From positions 1-51,695 of the forward strand of contig WION01000374.1 of assembly GCA_015039365.1 (NCBI GenBank): a stretch of 51,695 nt of DNA, read 5' to 3'. The notes below the pieces were generated by a model. That model made no database searches. It saw only the letters and a program-made list of their open reading frames with translations, and was not told the DNA's origin. Positions 33,693 to 46,740 of the stretch are shown piece by piece (the first letter of the stretch is position 1; each line of letters opens with the position of its first letter). The stretch comes from Amanita rubescens. Lineage: Eukaryota; Basidiomycota; Agaricomycetes; Agaricales; Amanitaceae. The position numbers and the translations under genes are program-made.

Positions 33693-36600
33693 TCACGATC
33701 CATTCACCCCCAGTGACCGACTGGTGACATTAGAAATAGTCGCATATGCCTCTAGCAATGCCGGAACGACAAACGGCGATCGGCATTCTCTCTCAACATC
33801 CTTGAGCAAATCTTCCGCCTCAACCCGCCGCTTCATCTCCACACGTAGTGATTCTTCAAGCTCAGCCCGCCTCTTTTGCTCATCTTCCAGCTGCCTCTCA
33901 AATTCCTTGCATCTAGACCTTTCTTTTTCTACATCACTCCGAAGCCCCGTCTGAATTAGACGCTCTTGAGTGATCGCAATATTCATCGCTTCAGTTTTTT
34001 TGGTTGCCTCAAGGCGCTGTGCCTGCTCCGTCTTTAACTTTTCCTCGACATCCGTCCTGCTCTTTTTTTCATATTGCAGTGCTCTTTTTTCGTATTGCAG
34101 TGATGCGTTGATCTGCACCCGCTCGTCTCGGTAACTTTTCAGCTCCGCCTCGACAATCGTACGCTTCCCACGTTCATCGTCCAACGCCTTCTCAGCGTCA
34201 GTGCAGCTCTTCTGCAGCCTTTCTTCCATCTCCTCCCGAGTTTTGCGCTCGTTTTTCAACTCTTCTTCAACCTCAGTGGGGCCTTTGCGTTCCCGTATTA
34301 GCACCTCCTCCACTTCTGCACGACGCTTCCGTTCGTCCTGCAACTCGGCGTCCTTGTCCACTAGAGCCCTTCTTTCTTTCTGCAACTCCTCGTCGATTTG
34401 TGCAAGCCTGCTCAGCTCGTTCTTCAACCGCTCTTCAACTTCCGCATAACGTTGTCTTTCCTCTTCCAACTCGCCATTGACTTTTTCAAGGTCAATTCTC
34501 GACGGTGTTTCCATTTTCAGTTGCCAATCTGCCAATTTTTTCTCTGCTTCTTCTGCTCTGCTCTGCAGTTCTACACGAGGGAAATGAACTAAGGAATATT
34601 CGAGTGTGGTAGAACCTACCAGAGAAAACGGTCTTATGGGCTTTGTGCCGAACGCGCACAGAATCAGGGTCGGATTCGATGTGCTGTATCTGGTGGCAAA
34701 TAAGCAGTTCCCGCTGAAGTTGGACATTCAGAAGCCTTTGAACAGTTTTCAGTTGCTCTTCAAGCTGCTGAACTTGCTTCCGCTTTTCCGGTGAGAGAGG
34801 TGTTATGGCATTACGTTGGGGGGGCGTGACAGGAACCCACGTCAGGCTTGTTTGGCTACCCGTATTAGCGACCGTCACCGGGTTGGGGGCGTTACTCGAC
34901 TGCAGATTATTCGCGTTATTTGGCTGCAATGGGGGTCCTGATCCAGCTGACAACGGAACTTTGGGCTGGCAAGAACGTGAGCGGCAAAGTAAAAAAATGG
35001 CATTGATTAACATACAACCGCAGGCGCACTTGTATTTGGAGATGTCTCCACGTTGCGGTCCGGAGCTGGTGCAGCAGAGTTGTTCTTCACAGAGTCGGTC
35101 TTGGCTCGCTTAGCCTCCGCTACAAGCATCCCCGCCCAGTTTTGATATGACCTTTTTGCTCCAGCCGAAAGCGCAACATTTTGAGCTTGGACCTGCACTT
35201 GCGACGTTTGGATTGCTGCGCCGCCTATCGTGTTTTGAGTTAATCGGGATTGCTGAGTGGACGATGCTGCAGGGGCTTGCGTTTGAGGTGTGATGGTTGC
35301 TCCGCTTGCAACATTTGATCGTTGTGGTGGAGGTTTGCTGGGGGGTTGACTTGTTGGGGTTCGTGGTTGGGACGTCGCAGTGGAGGAAGCGGGGCTGGTG
35401 ACTACTGCTGGCGAGGACTGGGATTGTGGAGTTGACGGTACTAAAGTTGAGCTTTGGGAAACGGGGGGACGTTGACTTTGCTGTTGATTTGGTTGCACTT
35501 GAGGTTGGTTCCGCTGTGCTTGTGCTCGTGTTTGAGGTCGGGACACTGTTGCTGCCGCTGCGGCGCGAGTATTTGGTCTTTGTACCTGAACTTGTGGAGA
35601 TTGACCCGATTGAGGTTGTGCTTGTGGTTAAACATAAGATAAGCGTGGTTGCAGAAGACGCATCAGCTCACCTAATGTCCGCGTTGCTTGTTTTGATTGG
35701 CCATTCAACTGCACTTGAGGTTGGGATACGGTTGTAGGAGTTGCCGCTGCTGAATTTGGATGCCTCGATCCTTGTGCTTGGGACTGACCAACTGCAGATT
35801 GAGCATGTTGTGTCGTCGCTGTTACGCGAGCTTTTGGTTGATTTGGTGCAGCATTCGTGATCGGAGCCTGAATTTGCACAAAAATTGACAAAGTCACGAC
35901 GATAGGGCTGGAGAACAACATACCTGACTCTGACTCACTGATGTCTCCTTACTTGTCGACACCGAAGCTGCAGTTTCTGGGAGAGAGGTCGTGTTTGTCA
36001 CGTTGTCTGATGCGGACTTAACCATCCGCCCGCTACCATCAAGTTGGGGTGATGCCATTGCTACGGCCCCGTTCATGTGATTCATCTGCGCCCCTGGAGA
36101 TGTCGCGTTGGTATCGTTAGCTGCGCCTGTCCTGGAAACATTGCCTGCCTGCGGAACCGCGCTTGACGCCGAACTAGGTCCAGCAGGTTGTACCTTCAGA
36201 CGTTTTTGGACCTTCGGGGGTTTGCTTGGGCCAGAAGCTGGATCATGAGTCCCGGAACCTCGATCATCATGTGGCGCAGAACGTTTCACGGCAGTCAATG
36301 GTCTTGCCGACGATGGTTGAGCAGAAGTGACATACTGCTGATGTCGCTAAGTATAGAGCTTGGAATAAAATTATACAATTCATCGTACCTGCTGCTGATT
36401 CTGTGATGTGAATTGACTTGCAACGACATTACCCAGCTGCTGCTGCTGAGGGGATGGAGCTTGAGCAGGAAGTCGATATTGTAGGGACGGTACGCTCTGC
36501 TGAGCGACCTGAGCTTGTACCTGCGCCTGGTTCTGTTGTAACGTGCTTTCGCGATGCGGAGCCGTCTGCGCGAGCCCGGAAGTAAGTAATTGCGAATGCG

Positions 36601-37267
36601 ACATTGGGGGCAGAGTGGAAAGCGGTTGTACGATTTTCCCCCAGCTGGCGTACCGAACTTGCTTGAATATCTATTATCTTAAATATTGGCGATGTGGCCG
36701 TCGAATGGTTGCTCACGGTTGTTGTTCCTGCAGACAGCTCAGGATAATATGGACTTCATTACCAAGGTCAAAGCCAAAGAAGGGATCAATGCTGTGAATG
36801 GGGGAGTGGTGGAAATAACCGCACTATGAGTCACACAGAATGTCCCGTCTAAAACCGTACACGTAGCACCGACGAACCGAATATGAGGTGATAAACAACA
36901 ACGCACATTGATAATTTAGACAAATCCCGCTGCGTATACGGACTTGGAGTGCCAGGGAAGTCCCTGTAAGGGTCCAGACCTAATAAAGCAGATAAATTTT
37001 GATACATTTGCTTGCAAGGCTGTGAGATTTGATGGGATTCAAGATAGGAAGTTTATCGCGTACGCTATCGAGAGAAGCTATCCAAAAAGCACCCATGCAC
37101 CCATGGGAGACAAAACTGACGTTAGTTGCCTTTGGCAAAGGAAACTTTAACAGTCCGAGATCCTTCTTCAGCTTAATCACGGCATCTGGTGAGTCGGCTG
37201 AGAAGTACTGCGTCGCTTTGAGGCCTGTATATACGACTGTAATGGTGACTTGATACAACCTGGACAT
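33693..37267 (-). CDS. Tandem paralogue A: KATQ domain, Q/P/S-rich region and long coiled coil
   Basis: Unrecognised gene or closely spaced gene pair. A first exon (37267 to about 37060) encodes YQVTITVVYTGLKATQYFS ... NVSFVSHGCMGAFWI. From about 36604 follow Gln-rich exons (QNQAQVQAQVAQQ), a basic part (PKVQKRLKVQP) and a long Q/P/S/T-rich disordered stretch. After SPEKRKQVQQLEEQLKTVQR comes a ~330-residue coiled coil rich in E, K and R, ending KDVERECRSPFVVPALLEAY and a stop at 33693. Introns such as gtaggt...gtgtag (about 34618-34573) and gtatgtt...aattcag (about 35919-35864) join exons in frame. I could not link exon 1 to the Gln-rich part with certainty. Disorder plus coiled coil suggests a scaffold or nuclear role, but this is only inference. 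Confidence 0.5.
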
Positions 37268-37415
37268 GGCTGTATTTCCAAGATGTACGCGACCTGCGCG
37301 TGTTGTTGCAATCGAAATGTCAGAATCGAGTTTGATGGTGTGACATAAGACGTAACATTGAACAACGTGTTACATTTCACTGTCTACATGGTCGATTCCG
37401 CGTGGATGTCCATAT

Positions 37416-37993
37416 CTAATATCCTACCCCGATCAAGTAATCTGCCAGCCCCTCTACCACAGGAGTCGTCTCGCCTGCTTGTAACGGCGTTGTATAGACA
37501 GCAACGAGGATAGCTTGCTTAGTCTTGACTACAACTGCACCGTCGGCCTTCAAGCCCACGTTGCCAAAGATGTTCATATTATGCTACAAAAGAACAAACA
37601 AAAACTACATACCTGTTTCTTCAGATAGATACTACGCTCATTGACTGAAAGGGCAAAGTACTTTTGGCTATTCAGCCGTAAACCTGAACTTCTAACATTG
37701 TCTTGGTTCTTGAAGGCATTGACAATTGCCTTTTGTTCCTCGGTGCTCAACTAATTCGACTTTTTTAAGAGCACGTATTGAAAAATTGGGGGGGAGAGAG
37801 CTCACTTGGAATCCTTTACTCGTCGCCCAAACGCCACCTTGTTGACCTAGAATCGCAGCTTGCGTAACTTTTCCCGATCCAACGAGGTTGGTATCAACAT
37901 ATGCTGTTCGTGAGGTGATTCAGTTGCATAGATAGAAATGGTGAGTCCGATGTTAACGATATTTAAAGTTGATGATTTACATTGCCAAGACAT
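37416..37993 (-). CDS. PFY1: Profilin
   Basis: A small actin-monomer-binding protein that also binds polyproline. From the start at 37993 (MSWQ), splicing gives AYVDTNLVGSGKVTQAAILG and GGVWATSKGFQ, then LSTEEQKAIVNAFKNQ and KYFALSVNERSIYLKKQ. The last exon has GNVGLKADGAVVVKTKQA and ends VVEGLADYLIGVGY at 37416. The length (~126 aa) and both termini are typical of fungal profilins. It has three short introns. All of its exons are short, so ORF length alone would miss it. It appears intact and is probably essential for cytoskeleton and polarised growth. Confidence 0.92.
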
Positions 37994-38120
37994 AATTCAG
38001 AGAAACGAAGAGTTTGAGACGAGAGAGAGGCGTTGAAACTGTCCGCACTGAATCGATGAGTGCCAGATATGGATACAAATGAATTGCCGCGGAAATCGCC
38101 GAAAAACACTTTTATCTTAT

Positions 38121-41100
38121 CTACACGATACAAACAAATTTGTTTCCACAGAATAGGCACCTCTGGGCAGCTTCCAACAGCTCGAGTGCTATCGAACCTC
38201 TCGCTGGCGGTGGCAGATGCTGAACCCTCTCTTCTTCTCTTCCGTTCATAGCGGAAGGCGGTAGGAACGCCTTCCTTTTGCATCCAATGCATGTCCGCAC
38301 TGACGCCGTCGACAGAATAAACGTCGTTACAGAACACCGAGCTGGACAAACGGAGTTAAGCTTCGGGATCACCGTCAGGATGGTAGTATGACGTACTCCA
38401 AACATGTCCATTCAAACAAATTGCTGCTCTCACATCTGCCAGGGGCACCTCTACGTGACACGCAGGACATAATTCCTTCAGTGCCCCTTCTTCCACTGGT
38501 ACGTTTCCCACAGAATCCAAGAGCCTCTGCGCATCTGTAATTAAGTCTGGAGAACGTACGCCATCTGGCGAGGTCTGCACAATAACAGATAAACGATGCG
38601 CAAATGGCACATCAGAGGCTATATAAGGCAAGTTCAGCGGATCCTTCGTCACGTCTTTCGTATCAAAGACTTACGAGTGAGAAACGCCGAGACAATTAAC
38701 ATGTGTTTCACTAGCATCGTATAAAGATGGTGCGTGATCACATTCAACAGACTCTGCGCAATAGCTCCGCACGCTGCCTTTTTCTCGGGACTATCTGACA
38801 ATTTCTATTATGCGCGTAACGAAGGTCACCAAAAGTTTGACAAGGCATTGGTAACCACTTACCCAGACGTAATCAGCCAATCCTAGTTTGACTCTCCAAG
38901 CAGTGACAGCATCCCAACCAAACAGATGTTTTGATATGCTCTTCCTAAAGCCTCCTTTGATGTTCGTCTCAAGTACATTCGCTCGGCCTTTCCCTTTCCA
39001 TGTACCCGATTCGGGTCCTATGTCCACCTTCATATCGTTTGGAACAGTGACCCCTCGATTTAACACTTCCAAGACTTTTCCATGTATCATGTTCAGCCTC
39101 TTTCCGATACTCATTGAAAATAGAATAGGCCGTAGGGTGTCCAATGGTGCCCAACCTGACGCTATACCCGCAATATCAACAGTCAACATCGTTACTAGTG
39201 GAAGGAGCTCCGGCTTACAGGCTTTGACACGGCTAAGCACTCTCTCCAATTCGAGCCACACAATGTCCTCGGCACTGCTCGAATTCCACAGGCTTGCAAC
39301 GACAAGCACACTCTTTTGCTTCGCATCGTGCTTGTAACTGAAATCTCCTGGTCGATGGACCCTAAAAAACTTTTATCAATAGACGGAACCTCCATGGAAA
39401 ATTCAAGCACATACTCATATGACCAAACGAACACGCCATCATTTGGGTCGTAGCCTGTCATCCCAGTTATCTTATTCAGGTCATGCTTGTCTACCTCGCC
39501 TCGCTCTGACCGCGTGAAGATAGACCGTGCATTTGTTGACAGTTTTGACGGTGTTCGTTGGTCTTGAACAACTTCTCCTTCAAGCAATGAACTTCGACCA
39601 TCATCATCGACCAGGTGAGGATGGCCGGTACATAATCCTTGCAAGACATTGATTGACCCATCAGAGAGCGTGATAAGCAATTCGTCATGTATTGGAAGAT
39701 AAGTTATTCCTGAAGGTGGATGGAGCGCGGATGACGCAGTAGAACCGCGATGGGTCTTGAGCCTGAGCGAATGCTTGTGCCAATTAGAAGTTGGTGTCTG
39801 GGGTGAACTGGTCGAGTAGTGCAGGTGTACTAATCCAGGGGTACAGTGAACCAAAATAGGCTATACGTGGCGTGATCAGGACACTGCAAAGATGAAGATA
39901 CTGCGACATACATCACGATCAGAGATACCAACCCATTGAAGGGCAGTGATACCCGAGTGGTCCGGCTCGTGGATCCGGGACGAAAGCTGTTCAGCTATCA
40001 AGTTTATCTCATATTTTGAAGACTTGAACAATTCAGATGAAGACGTTGACTGAGAGAATCGCTGCGTAAGCTTAACAGCGCCAATCGAGCCGTCTGCTGT
40101 TCCATAGGCCAAAATTGATTCACCTTGGAAAAGACTATCAATGCAGGCCTCGAGATATGGGAAAAAGACGACTGACATTGACCTTGTTCTGTTGTCTTCC
40201 ATGGCGTAATGGAGATATGGGTCACCCACTTGTCGCATACATCTAACATGTTTATGACCTCGATACCTTGAGTCGCAGGAGAAAACCTAACAAAAGATGG
40301 TGAGGTGGTAGCATAAATGCTAGACGGCCGTCTCACCTGAAGAACAGTAACGAACCCGCCCGATTGCCAGCCACGAGCAAAGAGCCATCAGCCAACGGGT
40401 TTGGCTCATACCCAAAATCGCATTGCTGCGACCACGTCGTGCCTGCGTGAAGTGAATACGTAGTGCATTTGGCAGTGCAACAGGCAATTACTCGTTATCT
40501 GAGCTTTTAACACGAGCGGAGTTTTGTTATCTGATTCTTGCATCTCGGAAGATTGTAGATGATCCAATATAAAAGGTGTGATATTGAATAACTTTTTTCC
40601 AGTCGTGAGCCAAGAATAAAGCGACAACAAAACGTTGTTACATTCTCCCACTCGCCTTTAAGACTGTTCTTCACGGGCGCCCATAGACAAAGGTCCATAT
40701 TCGAGCTAAGCGTAGCGGCCACGCATCTAACCCCCATTAGCATCGCAGGTTATGACCCAAAAACGAGCAGAGCACTCACCCGGCGTCCGACGATAATCCG
40801 CTAGGCGAGAACACGACAGTGCATAGCGTCAAATCCATCGACCCCAACGACAGTGTTCCCCATTCTTCCTTGCCCACAAGTTACTTCAGTGCGCGTATAT
40901 TCAAGCTTCACTCCTCGTACCTTGAGAATATTCGGGCCACTTCATTGGATCTGCCTTGTCAACTTGGATGATTGTTCTGAACCACCCAATTGTACTTCCA
41001 GCATCTTTGTCCTTGGCGCTCAGAGACGGTCGGACGACAGAACTCGTGTCAAAGTTAATGCCATAATCTGGAGTCTAGCCCAGTCCTTGAAGAGTGAGAA

Positions 41101-41267
41101 CAATTTCTGCGAGAAACCGTCGTGAAGTGTACCATAATGTATGCTGCCGTTTTTGTAGTGAGAGATAGCTGGCCATCTGGAGTCCATTGGACGGTCTGAA
41201 TGGAAGGATGAGAAGTCGCAGTTGATAGAGTTAATGCAGTATAGACGTGAAGCTCGCAGTTGGTCAT
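38121..41267 (-). CDS. Transcription factor IIIC subunit (TFIIIC-delta/zf-TFIIIC type)
   Basis: A subunit of the RNA polymerase III factor TFIIIC. The N-terminal WD40-like part reads TVQWTPDGQLSLTTKTAAYI, joined by an intron to TPDYGINFDTSS. Further exons include DKWVTHISITPWKTTEQGE, then SILAYGTADGSIGAVKLTQ (intron gtcaat...ccaag at about 40180-40121) and SSAEDIVWLELERVLSRV. The C-terminus has the zinc-finger region CPACHVEVPLADVRAAICLN and CIGCKRKAFLPPS and ends CLFCGNKFVCIV at 38121. All junctions I checked splice in frame, so the gene looks intact. The start is taken at 41267 (MTNCELHVYTAL); an upstream in-frame ATG at 41315 is possible. Confidence 0.85.
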
Positions 41268-41344
41268 TGAAGCTCGGGTTTCGCCGATCCGCGTGCAGTT
41301 TATCTTGCACGTCATATTCTATCAAAACACGTCTACTAGAAAGT

Positions 41345-41788
41345 CTACATCCCTTCCTTTTCGTCAAATCCAAGAGCCCACACCATCCTCAAATTTGCAG
41401 GATAATACAACTCTAAAAGATAGGCATAATCACTAGTTAAGCCCTTTATGTTGCCATAATGCCAGTCGTATTCATTCTTCCCAGGCACCAGGCATATTAT
41501 CCTTGCTGGGTAATGCACGGGAGGGAGGCGTTCAACGTGGGCACTTGCAGGGGATAATACCTCTTGTGAAGGCTCGACGTCCTTTGGCGAATGTAATATG
41601 TGTCGCTGAAGAGAGTCGGGGGCATGAAAGTATATCTCCCCCCCCCTGGGGGGTGAGAGGTCGAGTTCCAGATTCACAATATTGGGGCAGACAATAACCA
41701 TCTTTGCAACGTAACAAACCCCGACACCCGCCAAAGTAAGGTGTCTGATGCTTGGCGTGCACCACACGGGCGGGGATAGTGGGGACAC
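41345..41788 (-). CDS. Unrecognised protein fragment, possibly F-box/LRR-like
   Basis: A 147-codon frame with PSIRHLTLAGVGVCYVAK and VCPNIVNLELDL, which faintly resembles the leucine-rich C-terminal part of fungal F-box proteins. There is no F-box in sight upstream. A run of about nine C at 41639-41647 could hide a frameshift. It may be a remnant. Confidence 0.3.
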   Translation of the reverse strand: MSPLSPPVWCTPSIRHLTLAGVGVCYVAKMVIVCPNIVNLELDLSPPRGGEIYFHAPDSLQRHILHSPKDVEPSQEVLSPASAHVERLPPVHYPARIICLVPGKNEYDWHYGNIKGLTSDYAYLLELYYPANLRMVWALGFDEKEGM

Positions 41789-42485
41789 CCGTCTAACTCG
41801 TGTTTGTCTCGCAGCTCTGATATCCTGGGGTGTAGCGCCTCGCGAGTACGCGCCAATTACTGAGTTTGAATTGACCTACTGCATTTAGAAGAAGCGACCG
41901 ATATCATCACCTCCCTACTTCCATTTCCTTATTTCTGGGACGGAACCTATGATGGGGCTTTTTTGGCCGTGAAAGAGGCCATGCTGGTCGCGTGTTGAGG
42001 CGATAGAGAGCGTGTTCATACGAGGCATCGACTTGGTTTGCTCATTAGTATCGGTTCGGATCACTTGTGTCTATGTATCGAGTTACCTGACCTGTGCTCA
42101 CAGGATTACGTCCTTACAAGTGCCTGTAAGCTCAATACCCAATGTCGCACATGCACTCGTGAATAATGTCCTTGTCCTCTTGAACAAGTAAACCTGGATA
42201 TGCCACTCGTCCCGATTTAAAGGTACGCCCGGGTAGATAAGATCTCAAACAGGGTTAATGTGGAGTCTAGCACAGAAAACATTATTTCTGTCTGCGCGTG
42301 GCGCAAGGTGCCGACAGATCAGGAAGCTCGGCTTTTTTAAAAAAATCATGTTCAGCCCCCGTCGCGAATGCTCGCATGATAGGGGAAAAGCTCGGCTTTA
42401 TGCCTTTTTTTGCTTGATTCTGTCCATCATCGGAGAGAGTTGTAGTATGGGATGGAAACTAAAACAGGCCGCACCAGGATATATA
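41789..42485. other. Intergenic region upstream of the copper radical oxidase
   Basis: I see no supported gene or repeat. It probably holds the promoter of the downstream oxidase gene. Confidence 0.4.
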
Positions 42486-45400
42486 ATGGCGCTTCTTTTG
42501 CGCTTTGTTCTCCTAACGCACAGCATGACTGCATTGCGGATGCTCCGTCTCTTGGCTCACGCCATTGCTGTCGTGCCTGTAAGTCTCTCTTCAATCCTTG
42601 GAAGCAATGTTGCCGTGGCGCCGGTGCTTACCGGTCTCCCTGGTACATGGAGGTATAACGCATGTTGGGTGTAAGTGGCAACGCGAAAATTATTGTTTTA
42701 CAGCTAACGCGTGTGCAGTGACATTGCCTTTGGTGGTCGCATTCTTCTTACTTCGCTTGCGGGAGGTACGACCAATACTGTGCAATCATGTATTGCCGGC
42801 TGTCAGAGTCAGAAATTTACCGTGGCCGGTACTGAATTTAGCGGTATGCTCTTTCATCGTCTGACATTATTTGACCTGATCGTTTTCTGGCAGACCAATG
42901 CTGTACGTGATGCCGTCCTTTATAGTTCGCATCCACTGATGGATGTAGATTGCGGAGACCAATTAGCCAATGGTGCCGTTATAGCCCCCGAAACCGATTG
43001 TAACATGGGATGCTCTGGTGATGCAACGTCAGTAATTTCTATCTCGTGTTGAGAAAGACATTTTGATTTCTCCGAAGGGAGGCTTGTGGTGGTTTCGATC
43101 GCGTCTCGGTATACAGCTCACAGGAGCCCATCGTTGCGCTCCCAGTTCCAACTATTCAGAAGACAGGGATTCCAGGCGATTGGTCATACGCGGGATGTCT
43201 TCAGTAAGTGTAGTTTCTGCTCGGATGATCGGGCATTGCTCACATTTCATTCCTAGGGAACTCACCAATGCCCGTGTCCTTCCATACCAGAATATTTGGT
43301 TAACCAACAATTCTGCCGTAGCGTGCATGAATCAATGTGCCGCGTTCGGTTATCCAGTTGCTGGTGTCGAGGTTCGTCCCTAAACATCCTAATCACTGAG
43401 ATCAGCGTAGCTGATATCGACTGCAGTACGGACAAGAATGCTGTCAGTTACTTCCTGTTCAGTCCTACCGTTATTGACGTGGATGCAGATTGCGGAGACT
43501 TGAGCGACGTATCGCTGTCGAAGTTCGTACCTGACAGCCAATGCAATATGGCGTGCACCGGCGACCCAAGCCACTATTGCGGTGGCAGTTTCAGGATTAC
43601 GCTATACACCTGGCAGGGTACGATGAATGTTTGGCACACCCCGGAAGTTACTGGGCGGTATGAGGTACGTGCGATGGACTGACCCTTTGAACGTGATTAA
43701 CATGTGCATTTTCGTTCAGTTTTACAGTGAGTGATCTACTATTCTCGTAACTTGGGTAATGACCTTCCGTTTGTCACATGTCACGCATAGTGCCTGGGTA
43801 CGGCTTCCGATTTGCACCGCAAGGGTTTGTCACTGATCCGGCCCTGTAGCGTTCTAGTCCCTATATTAGTGACTGTTGGTATAAATAATAAGGTTATCTT
43901 CCTCGAAAAGCACGGTTCAGGGTACGTGTTGGAACCGATCTGATGTCATATTTCTTATGTTTCTTTTTCTTATTAGACCCCCGAACATCACGGGAGGATA
44001 TGAACTCGATCTGAGTCTAGTGCCAAACCTCGCAACGGCATGGCGCGAAATGCATCCTAAGACTGACATATTCTGCTCTGGAAGCTTGGTCCTTCCTGAT
44101 AAAGCAGCACGTCAGATAAATGTTGGTGGTTATTCCGCGGAATCAACTTTTGGCATTCGGTTCTATACGCCGGACGGCAGTCCTGGTGTCAATGGCACCA
44201 ATGACTGGGAAGAGAATTCGACGGAGCTTAGCCTTCAAGTAAGTGTTTGTGATTAGCTGGCAGAAAGCGATAATAATTCTGTTGTAGGTCAGTCGCTGGT
44301 ATCCTACTGCGGCACTCCTGTCGAACGGGAGCATTCTCGTCATTGGCGGCGAGATCGGAGCTAATGGTCCTCCAGAACCTAGCTTGGAACTCCTTCCCAG
44401 GACTCCCGGTGGAAACACAACCGTCTACCTTGACTGGTTACAGCGAACAGATCCTAACAATTTGTATCCGTTTGTCATCATCTTGCCTAGTGGTGGTCTC
44501 TTCATTGGTGAGAACTCCGGCCTCTTTATGTGCGAAAGTCATTTCTAAAAAAATTTCAGCGTACTACAATGAAGCGAGGATCATTGATCAAACGACGTTC
44601 CAGACCGTCAAGGTTCTACCGAATAGCCCCGCCGCGGTCAATAATTGTAAGTTGACGTGCGGACCCTGTCATGCATGCAGCTAATATTATCTTGTGCCTA
44701 GTCCTTGGTGGTCGAAACTACCCTTTCGAAGGTATTTCAGCACCATTGTACACTTGCATTCCGTTTTTTTAATGTTACTATTTACCTTTACCCAGGCTCG
44801 ATGATGCCATGGCCTCAACACGCACCTTACACGGATCCTCTACGAGTCATGTTGTGCGGCGGTTCAACTCCAGGCGCAGGGATTGCTCTCGACAACTGCG
44901 TCCATATAGCGCCTGACGCCCCGGGTGCTACCTGGACGCTGGAACGGATGGTCAGTCATTACAACGTTTTTGTGCTTCGCCAATCTCAGACTTTTCTAGC
45001 CCTCGAAACGTGTATTAACGTGCATGGTCGCGCTTCCGGATGGGACAATGTTCATAATCAATGGTGCACAACAAGGATTTGCAGGCTTTGCTCTTGCTAG
45101 TGACCCCAATTTGAACGCGGTGCTATTTGACCCCACCCAACCGCAGGGTCAACGTTTCTCCATTCTGAGCAACACCAATGTTGCTCGGATGTACCACTCT
45201 GAAGCGACTTTACTGCCTGATGGCAGCATTCTTATCTCTGGCTCCGACCCTTTAGATCGCAGGTTTCCCGAAGAATACCGTATCGAGGTGAAATTGCTCG
45301 CGTATTTCTTTTTGGTTTGTCGCTGAAGCGCCTTCCGCAGCGCTATATACCTCCTTACCTCGCGCAGGGCCTAGCTCAGCCTGAATTCAGCCTCCCGAAC

Positions 45401-45789
45401 AACGACTGGTCTTACAACGGTCAATATCAGATAACCAATGTCAAGCTTTTCCAGGGAACAGCGGCTACCATCCGCGTTTCACTGATAGCCGGTCAGTATA
45501 GTACCCCCTAAGTATCACGTACTCAGAGTTAACTCCTCTGACAGCAACATCGAGCACGCATGGTAATACGATGGGAGCGCGAACCCTCTTCCCTGCGTTC
45601 TCTTGCGCGGGAACGACGTGCACGATCACTGCGCCTCCAAATAACCATGTATGTCCAGCAGGTTGGTTCCAGCTATTTATTCTGGACGGACCGACACCCT
45701 CCCACTCTCAGTGGGTTCGTATTGGTGGTGATCCTGCTAAGTTGGGACTTTGGCCGGATCTCCCAGGGTTCACACCCCCTGGAATCTAA
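42486..45789 (+). CDS. Secreted copper radical oxidase with two WSC domains (glyoxal oxidase family)
   Basis: A multi-exon extracellular oxidase that would oxidise aldehydes or alcohols and release H2O2 (CAZy AA5 type). A hydrophobic N-terminus is followed by two WSC carbohydrate-binding domains ([11 protein letters not shown] ... CGDQLANGA; then [14 protein letters not shown] ... [15 protein letters not shown]). The glyoxal-oxidase domain follows. Ligand and radical residues are visible: Cys in [10 protein letters not shown], Tyr in [11 protein letters not shown], Tyr-His in [14 protein letters not shown] and His in [11 protein letters not shown]. Many tiny exons join in frame, for example [15 protein letters not shown] across two introns at about 43733-43851. 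The stop is at 45789. It looks intact. The start is tentative between in-frame ATGs (42486, 42522). Such enzymes supply peroxide to ligninolytic peroxidases. Confidence 0.88.
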
Positions 45790-46071
45790 GCAGTGGGCTT
45801 GGAACGAGTATAATTATTTCTTTTCATGTATTTGGACTACTATTTGCTTTTGATATTTATGTAGCTATAGACGATGTAGGCGAATGTCATATCGTGGGCC
45901 CTTGCTCGTTTCCGAAACACGCGATACCGCGCAATTGTCCGGCCGCTTCCGACCGCTTGGACGGCATGCGGCGGCGGCGGTGGAAGATTCCGAAGAAGAT
46001 TAGATGAGGCCATCCCACAAGGAAACCCTGCTACTTATGCACGAGCATGCCCGTCCTCGTGCATAGTCCCC

Positions 46072-46740
46072 TTAAAACACAACTAACCGCTTCCCTCTTC
46101 TCTTCCTTCCTCTTCTCCCGGTGACAATATCCCCAAGCACCAACCCATCGTTTTCAAAATAGCCCACAGTATTGACCTGCATCCGCCTCTCGAAGCGCGA
46201 CCATCCTAGCTCGTCCGACATGATTTCCACTACGCGCGAGGGAGCTCTGAGCGCCGCCCGTGCGTTCAGGAACGCAAACCGAGTTCTCCGAGTCAGGATG
46301 TCGATCGCCATTTGCCCGTATTTTTGCCAAATGGCCTACCGAATTTCCGCTCCGATGAGTGGGAATGGGAAAGGGAAAGAATAGGTGAGTGCCATGTGGA
46401 ATGCATGGGGGTAAACCGGACAAGGAGCAATGAGAATGAGAATGACAACGGGAGAAGTGTGTCCCCACTATCGTGTTCCCATCCTGGCATGACTGGAAGA
46501 AGATGGCACGCCCATCAGACGTGGCGGGGTCGAGCAGTCCCGTGGCGTTGATGATCCATTTAGCGCGGACGTTCCATTCTTCGCCTGAAAGCGTGTCTCT
46601 GATGCGTGCGCCGCAGAGTTTGCCAGATGAAGAAGACTTGTGGAGGTCGGTCACTTCGCAGTAGGTAGCGCCTAGTTTGGCAGTGCTCGTGATGAGGGCG
46701 ATGTCCATCCTCGAGTCATTGTGTCGTCCTGGACAAAGGT
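46072..46740 (-). pseudogene. GUT2: FAD-dependent glycerol-3-phosphate dehydrogenase remnant
   Basis: A truncated relic of the mitochondrial FAD-linked glycerol-3-phosphate dehydrogenase. The frame near 46730 reads HNDSRMDIALITSTAKLGAT, then GKLCGARIRDTLSGEEWNV and AKWIINATG. After that the family's middle section is missing and replaced by unrelated low-complexity sequence. A C-terminal piece in another frame reads LTRRTRFAFLNARAALRAPS and RVVEIMSDELGW. The N-terminal FAD-binding region is absent upstream. It is clearly non-functional. Confidence 0.8.

Noticed and set aside
36429..36716. Alternative frame over the start of paralogue A
   Set aside because: It overlaps the Gln-rich coding frame, which continues through well-formed introns; the alternative does not.
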